DNA of 6,392 nucleotides. It comes from Sediminibacterium sp. (lineage in GTDB: Bacteria > Bacteroidota > Bacteroidia > Chitinophagales > Chitinophagaceae). The notes under the pieces were generated by a model, which had not been told where the DNA came from, searched no databases, and saw nothing but the letters and a program-made list of their open reading frames with translations. The translations under genes and the position numbers were made by a program. This document shows, piece after piece, positions 1 to 6,213 of the stretch. The first letter of the stretch is position 1; every line of letters begins with the position of its first letter. The DNA lies in assembly GCA_028288645.1 (NCBI GenBank), contig JAQBNJ010000265.1, forward strand, positions 1 through 6,392, read 5' to 3'.

Positions 1-21
1 AACTATCATCATAACATTTTT

Positions 22-70
22 CGATTGTAATCGCAAAATATTATGATTTATTTCGATTTCGATCGAAATA
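22..70. repeat. Two small palindromes upstream of the aldo/keto reductase gene
   Basis: Positions 22-33 read cgattgtaatcg, a 5-bp inverted repeat around GT. Positions 49-57 (tatttcgat) pair exactly with 62-70 (atcgaaata) around a TTCG loop, and the centre also contains the 12-bp perfect palindrome tttcgatcgaaa (57-68). No T-run follows either one, so they do not look like intrinsic terminators. They could be operator half-sites or the tail of an upstream transcription unit outside the window. The pairing is seen directly; any function is inference. Confidence 0.4.
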
Positions 71-161
71 GATCATACATCGCGGCCCTTAACCGTTATA
101 GATGTTCAGTTTTAAAAAGAACGCTACTTATTTTTTAGGTGAGCTCGTATCCGTCATCCAA

Positions 162-215
162 TATCCAGTGTCAAGTATCCAGCATCAAGCCCCTCCAACA
201 TCCCTCAACATCCCT
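162..215. repeat. Short tandem repeats in the 5' intergenic region
   Basis: Two adjacent 14-bp units, tatccagtgtcaag (162-175) and tatccagcatcaag (176-189), match at 12 of 14 positions. A partial related copy, atccgtcatccaa, lies just before them. After a short C-rich stretch, caacatccct occurs twice in perfect tandem (196-205 and 206-215). The cluster ends 27 bp before the reductase start codon, so it may lie in that gene's leader or promoter. I see no inverted partner, unlike the other intergenic repeats in this window. Confidence 0.7.
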
Positions 216-242
216 TAACTTGCTTTCCTAAAAAAACAAACC

Positions 243-1229
243 ATGGAATACAGGAGAATGGGCCGCACCGGTTTACAGCTTAGCGTACTGAGTTATGGAA
301 GCTGGGTAACCTTTCACAAACAGATCAACGATAACAGCGCCGATGAACTGATGGGCCTTGCCTATGATAACGGCATCAACTTTTTTGATAACGCCGAAGG
401 ATATGCTTTTGGCGAAAGCGAGAACATGATGGGCCGGGTGTTGAAAAACAAGAACTGGGACAGGACCTCCTACACCCTTTCTTCCAAAGTATATTTTGGC
501 TGGAGAAAAGAGAACAAACCCAACCAGACCGGCCTCAGCCGCAAACACCTGGTAGAAGCCTGCCATGAAGCGTTGGGCAGATTGCAGACCGATTATTTGG
601 ATCTCTATTTCTGTCACCGCCCCGATACCGGCGTGCCTATAGAAGAAGTGGTGTGGACCATGCACAACCTGATTCAGCAGGGAAAGATCCTATACTGGGG
701 AACCAGCCAATGGAGCGCCGCAGAAATTATGGAGGCGCACAGGGTGGCGCATCAATACCATCTCATCGCCCCAACGGTTGAGCAGCCGCAGTACAATATG
801 TTCGAACGTTTTAAAATGGAACAGGATTACCTGCCCGTATTTAAGAATGTGGGCCTGGGCACCACTATCTGGAGTCCATTAGCCGCAGGCTTCTTAACCG
901 GCAAATACAATAACGGCATCCCCGAAGATTCCCGCCTGGCCATAGAAGGTTTCGACTGGCTGAAGAACCGCTGGATACAGGACTCCAAACTGGAAAAAGC
1001 CAAAAAACTCGCCACCCTCGCAGATGAATTAGGCGTTTCCTTAGCCGCCCTTTCCATCGCCTGGGCCATCAAAAACCCCAACGTTACCACCGCCATCCTC
1101 GGTGCAACCAAACCGGAACAACTCATACAAAACCTCAAAGCGCTGGATGCATTAACCGTTCTTTCAGACGAAGTGCTGGTAAAAATCGAGGGGATCTTGC
1201 AGAATAAACCATTTATGGACCTTTCGTAG
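243..1229 (+). CDS. Aldo/keto reductase, Kv-beta-like (AKR6 type)
   Basis: This is probably a cytoplasmic NADPH-dependent oxidoreductase that reduces aldehydes or ketones; the natural substrate cannot be read from sequence. The 328 residues are a usual length for a single (beta/alpha)8 barrel. The AKR catalytic tetrad is visible: D49 and Y54 in FDNAEGY, K82 in SSKVYFG, and H125 in LYFCHRPD. The stretches YWGTSQWSAAEIMEA (151-165), WSPLAAGFLTGKY (210-222) and ILGATKPEQLIQNL (285-298, the C-terminal cofactor-binding region) resemble animal voltage-gated potassium channel beta subunits and their bacterial relatives. Animal Kv-beta has Asn where H125 stands, so this protein looks fully competent as an enzyme. 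The ATG at 243 follows an A-rich leader with no Shine-Dalgarno sequence, normal for Bacteroidota. A strong hairpin starts 5 nt after the stop, so the gene is probably monocistronic. No channel gene is nearby. Confidence 0.93.
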   Translation: MEYRRMGRTGLQLSVLSYGSWVTFHKQINDNSADELMGLAYDNGINFFDNAEGYAFGESENMMGRVLKNKNWDRTSYTLSSKVYFGWRKENKPNQTGLSRKHLVEACHEALGRLQTDYLDLYFCHRPDTGVPIEEVVWTMHNLIQQGKILYWGTSQWSAAEIMEAHRVAHQYHLIAPTVEQPQYNMFERFKMEQDYLPVFKNVGLGTTIWSPLAAGFLTGKYNNGIPEDSRLAIEGFDWLKNRWIQDSKLEKAKKLATLADELGVSLAALSIAWAIKNPNVTTAILGATKPEQLIQNLKALDALTVLSDEVLVKIEGILQNKPFMDLS

Positions 1230-1233
1230 GGCC

Positions 1234-1315
1234 ATTTTGGTCCCGCATGTGCGGGAGGGAGATTTGTCGAACAATTCCAAAATCTCCCTCCCGCACATGC
1301 GGGACCAAAATTTTT
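1234..1315 (+). terminator. Perfect 32-bp stem-loop, probable terminator of the reductase gene
   Basis: Positions 1234-1265 are the exact reverse complement of 1280-1311, with a 14-nt loop (1266-1279). The 3' arm runs into five T residues (1311-1315), while no T-run exists on the opposite strand, so it is oriented to stop + strand transcription from the reductase gene. The structure begins only 5 nt after that gene's stop codon. Each arm also carries its own smaller palindrome (cccgca-tg-tgcggg at 1242-1255, mirrored in the other arm). The stem is far longer than termination requires, so the element may also be a REP-like intergenic repeat reused as a terminator (inference). Confidence 0.75.
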
Positions 1316-1367
1316 CCTCCTCCTTTCCAACCTTTTACATCCTCCTCCCTCTTTATACCGAGAACTA

Positions 1368-1916
1368 TTGGAACAGGCTAACACCATACAAACGGCTGTT
1401 GTGAGAAAGGCCTGCAAGGGCGATACAGAGGCGCAGGCCTGGCTATACCGGCAATATAGCAAGAGCATGTTTAACATCTGTACGCGCATGACAGGTAACC
1501 GCAACGATGCAGAAGATGTTCTGCAGGATGCTTTTATTATAGCCTTCCGGAACCTGGTTCAATTGAAAGATCCTTTACAGTTTGGCGGCTGGCTGAAAAG
1601 GATCGTAGTAAATGAGTGCATCCGTTACGGCAAAAAGAATTTTTACTGGAACGAATGGGAAGATGAAAGAAACAATGTAGCCGATGATGAAACAGAATGG
1701 TGGAAGACCGTGAGTTTCGATATCATCCACACAGAAATAAAAGGTTTACCGGAGGGTTGCCGGCAGGTATTTAATCTTTTTGTGGTGGAAGACTATAGTC
1801 ACAAAGACATAGCCGACCATTTGGGAATATCTGAATCAACCAGCAAAAGCCAGTACCATAGAGCAAGGCAACTTTTAAAAGAAAGAATAACCAGGCAATT
1901 ACAAATACATGGATGA
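1368..1916 (+). CDS. ECF-family RNA polymerase sigma factor
   Basis: This is a sigma-70 family, extracytoplasmic-function type factor that would direct RNA polymerase to a small regulon. At 182 residues it has the two-domain size typical of ECF factors. Region 2 covers about residues 24-90, with the YSKSMFNICTRMTGNRNDAE stretch (30-49) followed by DVLQDAFIIAFRNL and the WLKRIVVNECIR helix. Region 4 covers about 122-175, with LPEGCRQVFNLFVVEDYSHK and the helix-turn-helix HKDIADHLGISESTSKSQYH ending in RARQLLKE. The start is TTG at 1368: no in-frame ATG lies upstream, and the first internal ATG (1467, residue 34) would remove part of region 2. The gene overlaps the next by 8 nt, so they are probably translationally coupled. 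Many ECF factors activate their own operon, but I found no clear promoter in the pyrimidine-rich leader. Its regulon is unknown. Confidence 0.93.
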   Translation: MEQANTIQTAVVRKACKGDTEAQAWLYRQYSKSMFNICTRMTGNRNDAEDVLQDAFIIAFRNLVQLKDPLQFGGWLKRIVVNECIRYGKKNFYWNEWEDERNNVADDETEWWKTVSFDIIHTEIKGLPEGCRQVFNLFVVEDYSHKDIADHLGISESTSKSQYHRARQLLKERITRQLQIHG

Positions 1917-2583
1917 GCCCCGTCCACAGGTTTGGCAGAAGATCCAGCTGGCTTCACAGGCAGAGAAGAAACGCCCCGTGATCGTAATGATCACGCGCTG
2001 GGCAGTGGCTGCCTGTATCCTTGCCCTCGCAGGCATCGGCGCCTGGTATGTGTTCAGTGAAAAGAAAACCGTTCAGGTAGAAACAGTTTCAACAGATAAG
2101 AAACCAACCGTAACACCCGATCCTGTTAAAAAAGATCCGGTAGTTATTGAAAAAAATGACGCTGTTGTTAATGCCAAAACAACTGCGCATATAAACCACA
2201 AACCCGCTGCACGCAGCACGCAACCACCTGTAAACAGCCAGGAGACACTGACCAACCTCCGGAATCTCGAAAACAGTTTTACACAGGTGATCAACCTGCA
2301 GCGCGACAGGGTTAGCAGTATGCCGATGTACGCCGAATCACCGGAATACTTTGCTGATTTCAAAATACAGATCAGGCAAATGGAGAAAGATGAGAAAGTG
2401 ATCAAATCAGACATTGCAAAGCGCGGCATGAATGACCAGTTACTGGATCAGCTTATTAACCTGTATCAACAAAAACTCAATACCCTCAAACAGTTACAAA
2501 CCGAAATGAACAAAACCAATAACCGCTATAAACAAAGCCGCGGTCCCGTTGACTCAACCAAAACTTATTTCCTGAATCTCTAA
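1909..2583 (+). CDS. Single-pass membrane protein, candidate anti-sigma partner
   Basis: Not assigned to a named family. The 224-residue protein has a short N-terminus (1-28, with W9 in an MDEPRPQVWQKIQ stretch), one strong transmembrane helix at about 29-49 (ITRWAVAACILALAGIGAWYV), a linker rich in Lys, Thr, Pro and Val (52-110), and a C-terminal part (112-215) predicted as helical or coiled-coil, rich in Gln, Leu, Asn and Lys. Its start lies inside the last codons of the sigma gene (8-nt overlap), the usual position of an anti-sigma factor. It has no cysteine or histidine motif like the zinc-binding anti-sigma domain, and its cytoplasmic part seems too small to wrap around a sigma factor. 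If it does control the sigma factor, the N-terminal helix alone must make the contact. It could instead be an envelope protein merely co-expressed with it. The coding assignment is secure; the role is inference. Confidence 0.85.
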   Translation: MDEPRPQVWQKIQLASQAEKKRPVIVMITRWAVAACILALAGIGAWYVFSEKKTVQVETVSTDKKPTVTPDPVKKDPVVIEKNDAVVNAKTTAHINHKPAARSTQPPVNSQETLTNLRNLENSFTQVINLQRDRVSSMPMYAESPEYFADFKIQIRQMEKDEKVIKSDIAKRGMNDQLLDQLINLYQQKLNTLKQLQTEMNKTNNRYKQSRGPVDSTKTYFLNL

Positions 2584-2595
2584 ACATCTTATTAA

Positions 2596-4011
2596 ATGAA
2601 AACAATTATGCGTAATACTTTATTGGGCTGCCTGTTACTGGGCACAGCATCTATGGCTACGGCTCAACAGTCAGCTTCCGGATATACAACCAATGCTCCT
2701 GCTGCACAATCACTGAACGCCATACAATCTTCAGCTCCTGTGGTAGCAACTACTATCGGCAACGGTTATACTTATTCTTCTGACGGAAATTTTTATTCCG
2801 GTAAAGATTTTAAGGATCATGATCTCAAATCAAAAGAAGTAAGTAAAGAGATCGCTGTGAGCAAAACATCCGAGATCTATATTGAAAATGCTTCCCGCGA
2901 CATCGTTGTAAAAACATGGGACCAGCCCAAAGTAAAAATAACCACCACTATCTACTATGATGGTGAAACCAAATTAACTGACGATGAGTGGCTGGAAAAA
3001 GTAAATCTCTCTTTAAAAACACTGGGTTCTTCTGTTAAAATAAAATCAGGTGGCGTTAGCAGTAATGGTTTATCATCCTATTCATCTCCAGGTGTGCTTT
3101 TCAACTCATCCGGCAGCGGTGGTAGCGGTGGAGTTGCAGTCTTTAATGGCAACGGGCAGAATATCGGCACCAAAGCCAACCTGAAAAGAATTGTAACCAT
3201 TACCGTTCCGGCCGGAAGCAAATTAGATATTGAAAGCAAATATTCTGATGTAACACTTCCTGCAGGTATTGGTGATGCAAACGTAGATATCACCAATGGT
3301 AACCTGGAAGCAGATAACCTCGGCAAACTGGTTCTCCGTTCCAAGTATTCAAATGCCAATATAGGCGATGTAAAAACAGCAGAGATAGAATTCAGCAATG
3401 GCCGCTTCAGCGCAAAGAATATTGATGACCTTGATATTGAAAGCAAATCTTCTACCATCGAAATGGCCGCCGTTAAAAAGATCATTATGCGCAGCACCAG
3501 CGATGATTATGAACTGGAAGAAGCCGGTGAAGTAAGCGGCAGAAAAGCCTATGGCAATCTCCGCATCACCAAACTGAATGGATCACTGGAAGTGGATGGT
3601 ATGAACGCAGACATGAAGATCAGGAAAGTGGGCCCTGCACTGAGCCTTATTAAAATAGATGATAAATACGCCGACATCCGTATCCCGCTCCGCGAAACAA
3701 AAAGTTACTCTGTAGACTTTACAGGAAGATACAGTTCCGTATACGGCAATTTTGAAAAGAAAGAAGTAAAAGAAGAAAAGACAACCGCGGCTGCAGACGA
3801 AAAGAACAAAGTGAGCGGCACAATCGTAGCTACTACTGCACCCGCAGCTGCTTCAAGGTTCGATAATGTTTATGTCACAGGCAACCTGGCACGTGGTACA
3901 GTATGGGGCAACGAAGGCACCGGTCCCGCCAGGTTCACAGCAACCGTAGGTGATGGTAAAGGACTGAAGATCGATATGAAGTGTACGAATTGTACGGTTG
4001 ATTTTAAATAA
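2596..4011 (+). CDS. Secreted beta-ladder protein, DUF4097 (putative adhesin-like) type
   Basis: This 471-residue exported protein has no known biochemical role. A Sec signal peptide occupies about residues 1-23 (K2, R6, hydrophobic 8-18, likely cleavage ATA|QQ). The mature protein begins with a Ser/Thr/Ala-rich segment and then the strand pattern IYIENASRDIVVKTWDQPKV (95-114), typical of DUF4097 proteins. A Gly/Ser-rich loop (about 150-193) interrupts it. From 199 to 390 come short repeated strands, with SKYS or SKSS turns at 214, 249 and 283, about 34-35 residues apart, as expected of a beta-helix or ladder. After a Lys/Glu-rich linker (386-400), the last strands end in KCTNCTVDFK; C463 and C466 are the only cysteines in the mature chain. 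It starts 12 nt after the membrane protein gene, so it is the third gene of the sigma operon. ATG 2608 (residue 5) is an alternative start that keeps the signal peptide. Confidence 0.88.
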   Translation: MKTIMRNTLLGCLLLGTASMATAQQSASGYTTNAPAAQSLNAIQSSAPVVATTIGNGYTYSSDGNFYSGKDFKDHDLKSKEVSKEIAVSKTSEIYIENASRDIVVKTWDQPKVKITTTIYYDGETKLTDDEWLEKVNLSLKTLGSSVKIKSGGVSSNGLSSYSSPGVLFNSSGSGGSGGVAVFNGNGQNIGTKANLKRIVTITVPAGSKLDIESKYSDVTLPAGIGDANVDITNGNLEADNLGKLVLRSKYSNANIGDVKTAEIEFSNGRFSAKNIDDLDIESKSSTIEMAAVKKIIMRSTSDDYELEEAGEVSGRKAYGNLRITKLNGSLEVDGMNADMKIRKVGPALSLIKIDDKYADIRIPLRETKSYSVDFTGRYSSVYGNFEKKEVKEEKTTAAADEKNKVSGTIVATTAPAAASRFDNVYVTGNLARGTVWGNEGTGPARFTATVGDGKGLKIDMKCTNCTVDFK

Positions 4012-4019
4012 GGCCTTCG

Positions 4020-4167
4020 GAATATTGAATGCTGAACATCCTGCGGAATATCGAATGCTGAACAAAGAATTTTGAATATTGAAGGATGATCTCCGCTTTT
4101 TTGATCATTCTCAAAAGTCGGCAACCCACTTCAACATTCAAAATTCCTTGTTCAGCATTCAATATTC
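4020..4167. repeat. Long imperfect inverted repeat with an extra direct copy
   Basis: Positions 4046-4084 pair with 4129-4167 at 36 of 39 positions around a 44-nt loop. An 18-bp unit (gaatattgaatgctgaac) at 4020-4037 recurs at 4046-4063 with one change (26-bp period) and again inverted at 4150-4167. The element starts 9 nt after the stop of the DUF4097-type gene and could act as a transcription barrier or RNA-stabilising hairpin. It has no transposase and no coding signal; small open frames across it follow the repeat rather than any protein pattern. Together with the structures at 4215-4236 and 4246-4338 it fills most of the 373-bp gap before the next gene. Confidence 0.85.
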
Positions 4168-4214
4168 TACAGATCTCACACAGCCGATTTTCTCATGTTG
4201 TTAATTATCGGTCC

Positions 4215-4248
4215 GTGCCCTGTTTTTACAGGGCACTTGTGTTTGTTT
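4215..4248 (+). terminator. Possible intrinsic terminator, 9-bp stem with T4 loop
   Basis: gtgccctgt (4215-4223) pairs perfectly with acagggcac (4228-4236) around TTTT. The following bases, ttgtgtttgttt, are T-rich but interrupted by G, so termination may be weak. It faces the same way as the sigma operon and sits about 200 bp after its last stop codon. It could equally be a free-standing hairpin. The stem is seen directly; function is inferred from shape. Confidence 0.45.
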
Positions 4249-4338
4249 CACGCCAAGGCGCCAAGATGCTAAGACGCAAAGGAGAGAATTCACAAGTCCC
4301 TTCTTTGCGACTTAGCACCTTGGCGTCTTTGCGTGAAA
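4246..4338. repeat. Imperfect inverted repeat of ACGCAAAG-type units
   Basis: Positions 4246-4283 pair with 4301-4338 at 33 of 38 positions around a 17-nt loop. Each arm is made of related 8-bp blocks (such as acgcaaag, gcgccaag, atgctaag), so the arm is itself a degenerate tandem repeat. It ends 46 bp before the next start codon, so if transcription begins upstream it would form a large hairpin in that gene's leader. Repeats of this type occur between genes in a variety of bacteria (general recollection, not checked). Confidence 0.85.
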
Positions 4339-4384
4339 TGCTTTGAGAACGCAACAGCAACGGATTTTTCTGTAATTTTCCATT

Positions 4385-5656
4385 ATGAGTGAGCTGTATA
4401 CCCTTATCTGGATAGGCGTAACATTGATCCTGATCGGTTTTTTTGCGGGATACGAGATCGCGTTCGTTTCTGCGAACCGGCTGAGCATTGAGCTGAAGAA
4501 AAAACAGGGAAGGAAAAGTGGTTTGATCTTATCCAATTTTATTGAACACCCCGCACGTTTTATCGGAACCTGTTTGATCGGGCTGAACCTCTTCCTTGTA
4601 ATTTATGGTTTGCTGATACACCAATTGATGCAGCAAACGATCTGGATCACGTTGCTCACTAAATTCCATTTTCAGAATGAATACCTGAAACTTGGTTTTG
4701 ATACATTGATCTCTGCGATGGTGGTTTTACTATTTGGTGAATTTTTACCGAAAGCCATATTCAGGGCGAAGAACGATACACTGCTGAGTTTCTTTGCACC
4801 CGTTGCGCAATTCTTTCATACACTATTCTCGCCGCTTACCAATTTCTTTGTGAATGTTTCGCAGTGGATCTTGAAATACATGTTCAATGTAAATGTAAAA
4901 GACAGGAGTGATGCATTTACCAAAGTTGATCTTGAACATTTTTTCCAGCAAACAAAAGAGCAGGATGAAGAGAGCCAGGAACTGAACACCGAACTGTTTG
5001 AAAACGCATTGAGCCTGCCCATGGTAAAGATCAGACAATGCCTGGTGCCGCGCACAGAAATAGAAGCGCTCGATATCAATACACCGGTGGAAGAAGCCAA
5101 ACAGGTTTTTATCAATACACAGTTAAGCAAGCTGATCGTGTATGATGATAATATCGATTCAATCATCGGTTATATACACCAGCTGGATCTTTTTAAAAAA
5201 CCCGATTCAATCCGTTCTGTATTGCATCCCATCATGGCTGTACCCGAAAGCATGAGCGCAACCGATCTCATCAGCAAATTCACCAAGGACAGGAAAAGTA
5301 TTGCCTGGGTTGTTGATGAATTTGGCGGAACCGCGGGCATCGTAACCATGGAAGATGTGCTCGAAGAGATCTTCGGCGAGATCCATGATGAATATGATGT
5401 GGAAGAAGACATCGAAAAACAATTATCCGATGACCAGTTCATCCTCAGCGGTCGCATGGAACTGGACTACCTGAATGAAAAATACGATATGAAATTTCCC
5501 GTCAGCGAATCTGAAACGCTAAGCGGCTACATCATCAACGCCCACCAGGCCATTCCCAAAAAAGGCGAGACAATTATTGTGGATGATTATAAGTTTGATA
5601 TTCTCAGTGTGAGTGATACGAGAATTGAATCGGTGGAGATGAAGGTCTTACGATGA
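4385..5656 (+). CDS. CNNM/CBS/CorC-HlyC family membrane protein (hemolysin-like)
   Basis: This is an inner-membrane protein of the CorB/CorC/TlyC type. Family members are linked to magnesium or cobalt export and ion balance; the old name hemolysin is rarely meaningful. The 423 residues match the usual length. The N-terminal DUF21/CNNM domain (about 1-170) has hydrophobic segments near 4-29, 58-80, 104-126 and 132-155, and the conserved GEFLPKAIFRAKN (118-130). A paired CBS domain, probably a nucleotide sensor, spans about 205-335 and carries the family signature VVDEFGGTAGIVTMEDVLEE (309-328) followed by IFGEIHDE. A C-terminal CorC/HlyC domain spans about 345-423. Bacteroidota also use a relative, GldE, in gliding motility, but no gliding gene is nearby, so I do not give that name. 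The ATG at 4385 has no Shine-Dalgarno sequence but starts directly before the first membrane helix. No operon partner is evident. Confidence 0.93.
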   Translation: MSELYTLIWIGVTLILIGFFAGYEIAFVSANRLSIELKKKQGRKSGLILSNFIEHPARFIGTCLIGLNLFLVIYGLLIHQLMQQTIWITLLTKFHFQNEYLKLGFDTLISAMVVLLFGEFLPKAIFRAKNDTLLSFFAPVAQFFHTLFSPLTNFFVNVSQWILKYMFNVNVKDRSDAFTKVDLEHFFQQTKEQDEESQELNTELFENALSLPMVKIRQCLVPRTEIEALDINTPVEEAKQVFINTQLSKLIVYDDNIDSIIGYIHQLDLFKKPDSIRSVLHPIMAVPESMSATDLISKFTKDRKSIAWVVDEFGGTAGIVTMEDVLEEIFGEIHDEYDVEEDIEKQLSDDQFILSGRMELDYLNEKYDMKFPVSESETLSGYIINAHQAIPKKGETIIVDDYKFDILSVSDTRIESVEMKVLR

Positions 5657-5676
5657 AAGAATAAACACGAATTGAA

Positions 5677-5773
5677 AACACGAATTACACGAATTGGCAC
5701 GAATGAACCCTATAAACTAAAGGGTGGGCTAACAATTCGGTGATCATTCGTTCTAATTCGTGTAATTCGTGTT
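5677..5773. repeat. Inverted repeat of CACGAATT units
   Basis: Positions 5677-5704 pair with 5746-5773 at 26 of 28 positions. The arms consist of repeated cacgaatta-like units, and a further partial unit (aaacacgaatt, 5663-5673) precedes them. A smaller accct/agggt pair (about 5707-5725) sits in the loop. The element begins 20 bp after the CorC-type gene and ends 17 bp before the next start, filling nearly the whole spacer. No T-run follows on the + strand, so it is not a standard intrinsic terminator. Confidence 0.85.
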
Positions 5774-5790
5774 GGAAATAACATTCGCGC

Positions 5791-6192
5791 ATGCAAAAAG
5801 TTTACCTCTCCATCAGCTACCAAAACAGGCAACATCTCCAATCAGAAATAGAGATCATTCAAAAAACACTTTCCAGTTTTCACATTCACTTATTCATCTT
5901 CGTAGACACTTATCATTTTTCTCCAGACGAAGAAAAACAAATTATGCAAAAAGCTTTTGAAGAAATTGATTCATCAGATCTTCTCATCGCCGAAGTATCC
6001 GAAAAAGCCATCTGTGTAGGAATTGAGATCGGTTATGCGATCGCAAAAAATAAACCCGTTATCTACCTGCGAAATGAAAATTCCGAACATTCAACTACGG
6101 CCGCGGGAAGTGCTGATCATGTCATTGTATACGAAAACAAGATACAATTGGCGGAAAGGCTCGCGGCGATCATAACTTCTTTACAATCCTGA
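5791..6192 (+). CDS. Nucleoside 2-deoxyribosyltransferase-like protein
   Basis: This small cytoplasmic protein (133 residues) resembles the nucleoside 2-deoxyribosyltransferase family, which contains base-exchanging transferases and nucleotide N-glycosidases such as DNPH1/Rcl. Visible support: an opening strand KVYLSISY (3-10), the segment FEEIDSSDLLIAEVSE (56-71) where the family has a conserved Asp strand, and GIEIGYAIAKNKPVIYL (77-93), which matches the family hallmark; E79 would be the catalytic glutamate. It departs from characterised members: the first loop lacks the usual Gly or Pro after the strand (YLSISYQNR instead of a YLAGP-like form), and the acidic residues just before the catalytic Glu seem to be missing. 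It may therefore act on a different nucleotide or be a distant glycosidase. The ATG at 5791 has no Shine-Dalgarno sequence. Repeats flank it on both sides, so it looks like a single-gene unit. Its DNA seems more A/T-rich than its neighbours (by eye). Confidence 0.8.
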   Translation: MQKVYLSISYQNRQHLQSEIEIIQKTLSSFHIHLFIFVDTYHFSPDEEKQIMQKAFEEIDSSDLLIAEVSEKAICVGIEIGYAIAKNKPVIYLRNENSEHSTTAAGSADHVIVYENKIQLAERLAAIITSLQS

Positions 6193-6213
6193 GTACTCTT
6201 TTTTGCAGAAAAT

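Noticed and set aside
216..222. TAACTTG as a -7 promoter element for the reductase gene
   Set aside because: It lacks one T of TAnnTTTG and no TTG lies at the right distance upstream.
827..1504. Minus-strand open frame of 225 codons
   Set aside because: It runs antisense through the reductase gene, the perfect hairpin and the start of the sigma gene, and its protein is Cys/Ser/Arg-rich with no recognisable domain.
2617..2631. Possible lipobox (LLGC, residues 9-12) in the DUF4097-type protein
   Set aside because: Only a few hydrophobic residues precede the Cys and the hydrophobic core continues past it to ATA|QQ, so an ordinary signal peptidase I signal fits better.
3853..4124. Two overlapping minus-strand small open frames at the end of the DUF4097-type gene
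   Set aside because: They consist of repeat sequence plus the antisense of a well-supported gene.
4086..4346. Plus-strand open frame of 86 codons in the 373-bp gap
   Set aside because: It is built from the inverted-repeat sequence of two different families, with low-complexity translation and no plausible family.
4373..4380. TAATTTTC as a -7 promoter element for the CorC-type gene
   Set aside because: It ends 4 nt before the start codon, has C instead of the final G, and the nearest TTTG is 27 nt upstream, too far.
4385..5656. Naming the CorC-type gene gldE
   Set aside because: The domain order is shared by the whole family, and no gliding-motility gene is present to support the specific name.
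5663..5773. CRISPR-like array from repeated cacgaatt words
   Set aside because: Units are short, adjacent, degenerate and partly inverted, without uniform spacers or cas genes.
6191..6206. gagtactc followed by T6 as a terminator after the deoxyribosyltransferase-like gene
   Set aside because: The palindrome has no loop and too short a stem to form a terminator hairpin.
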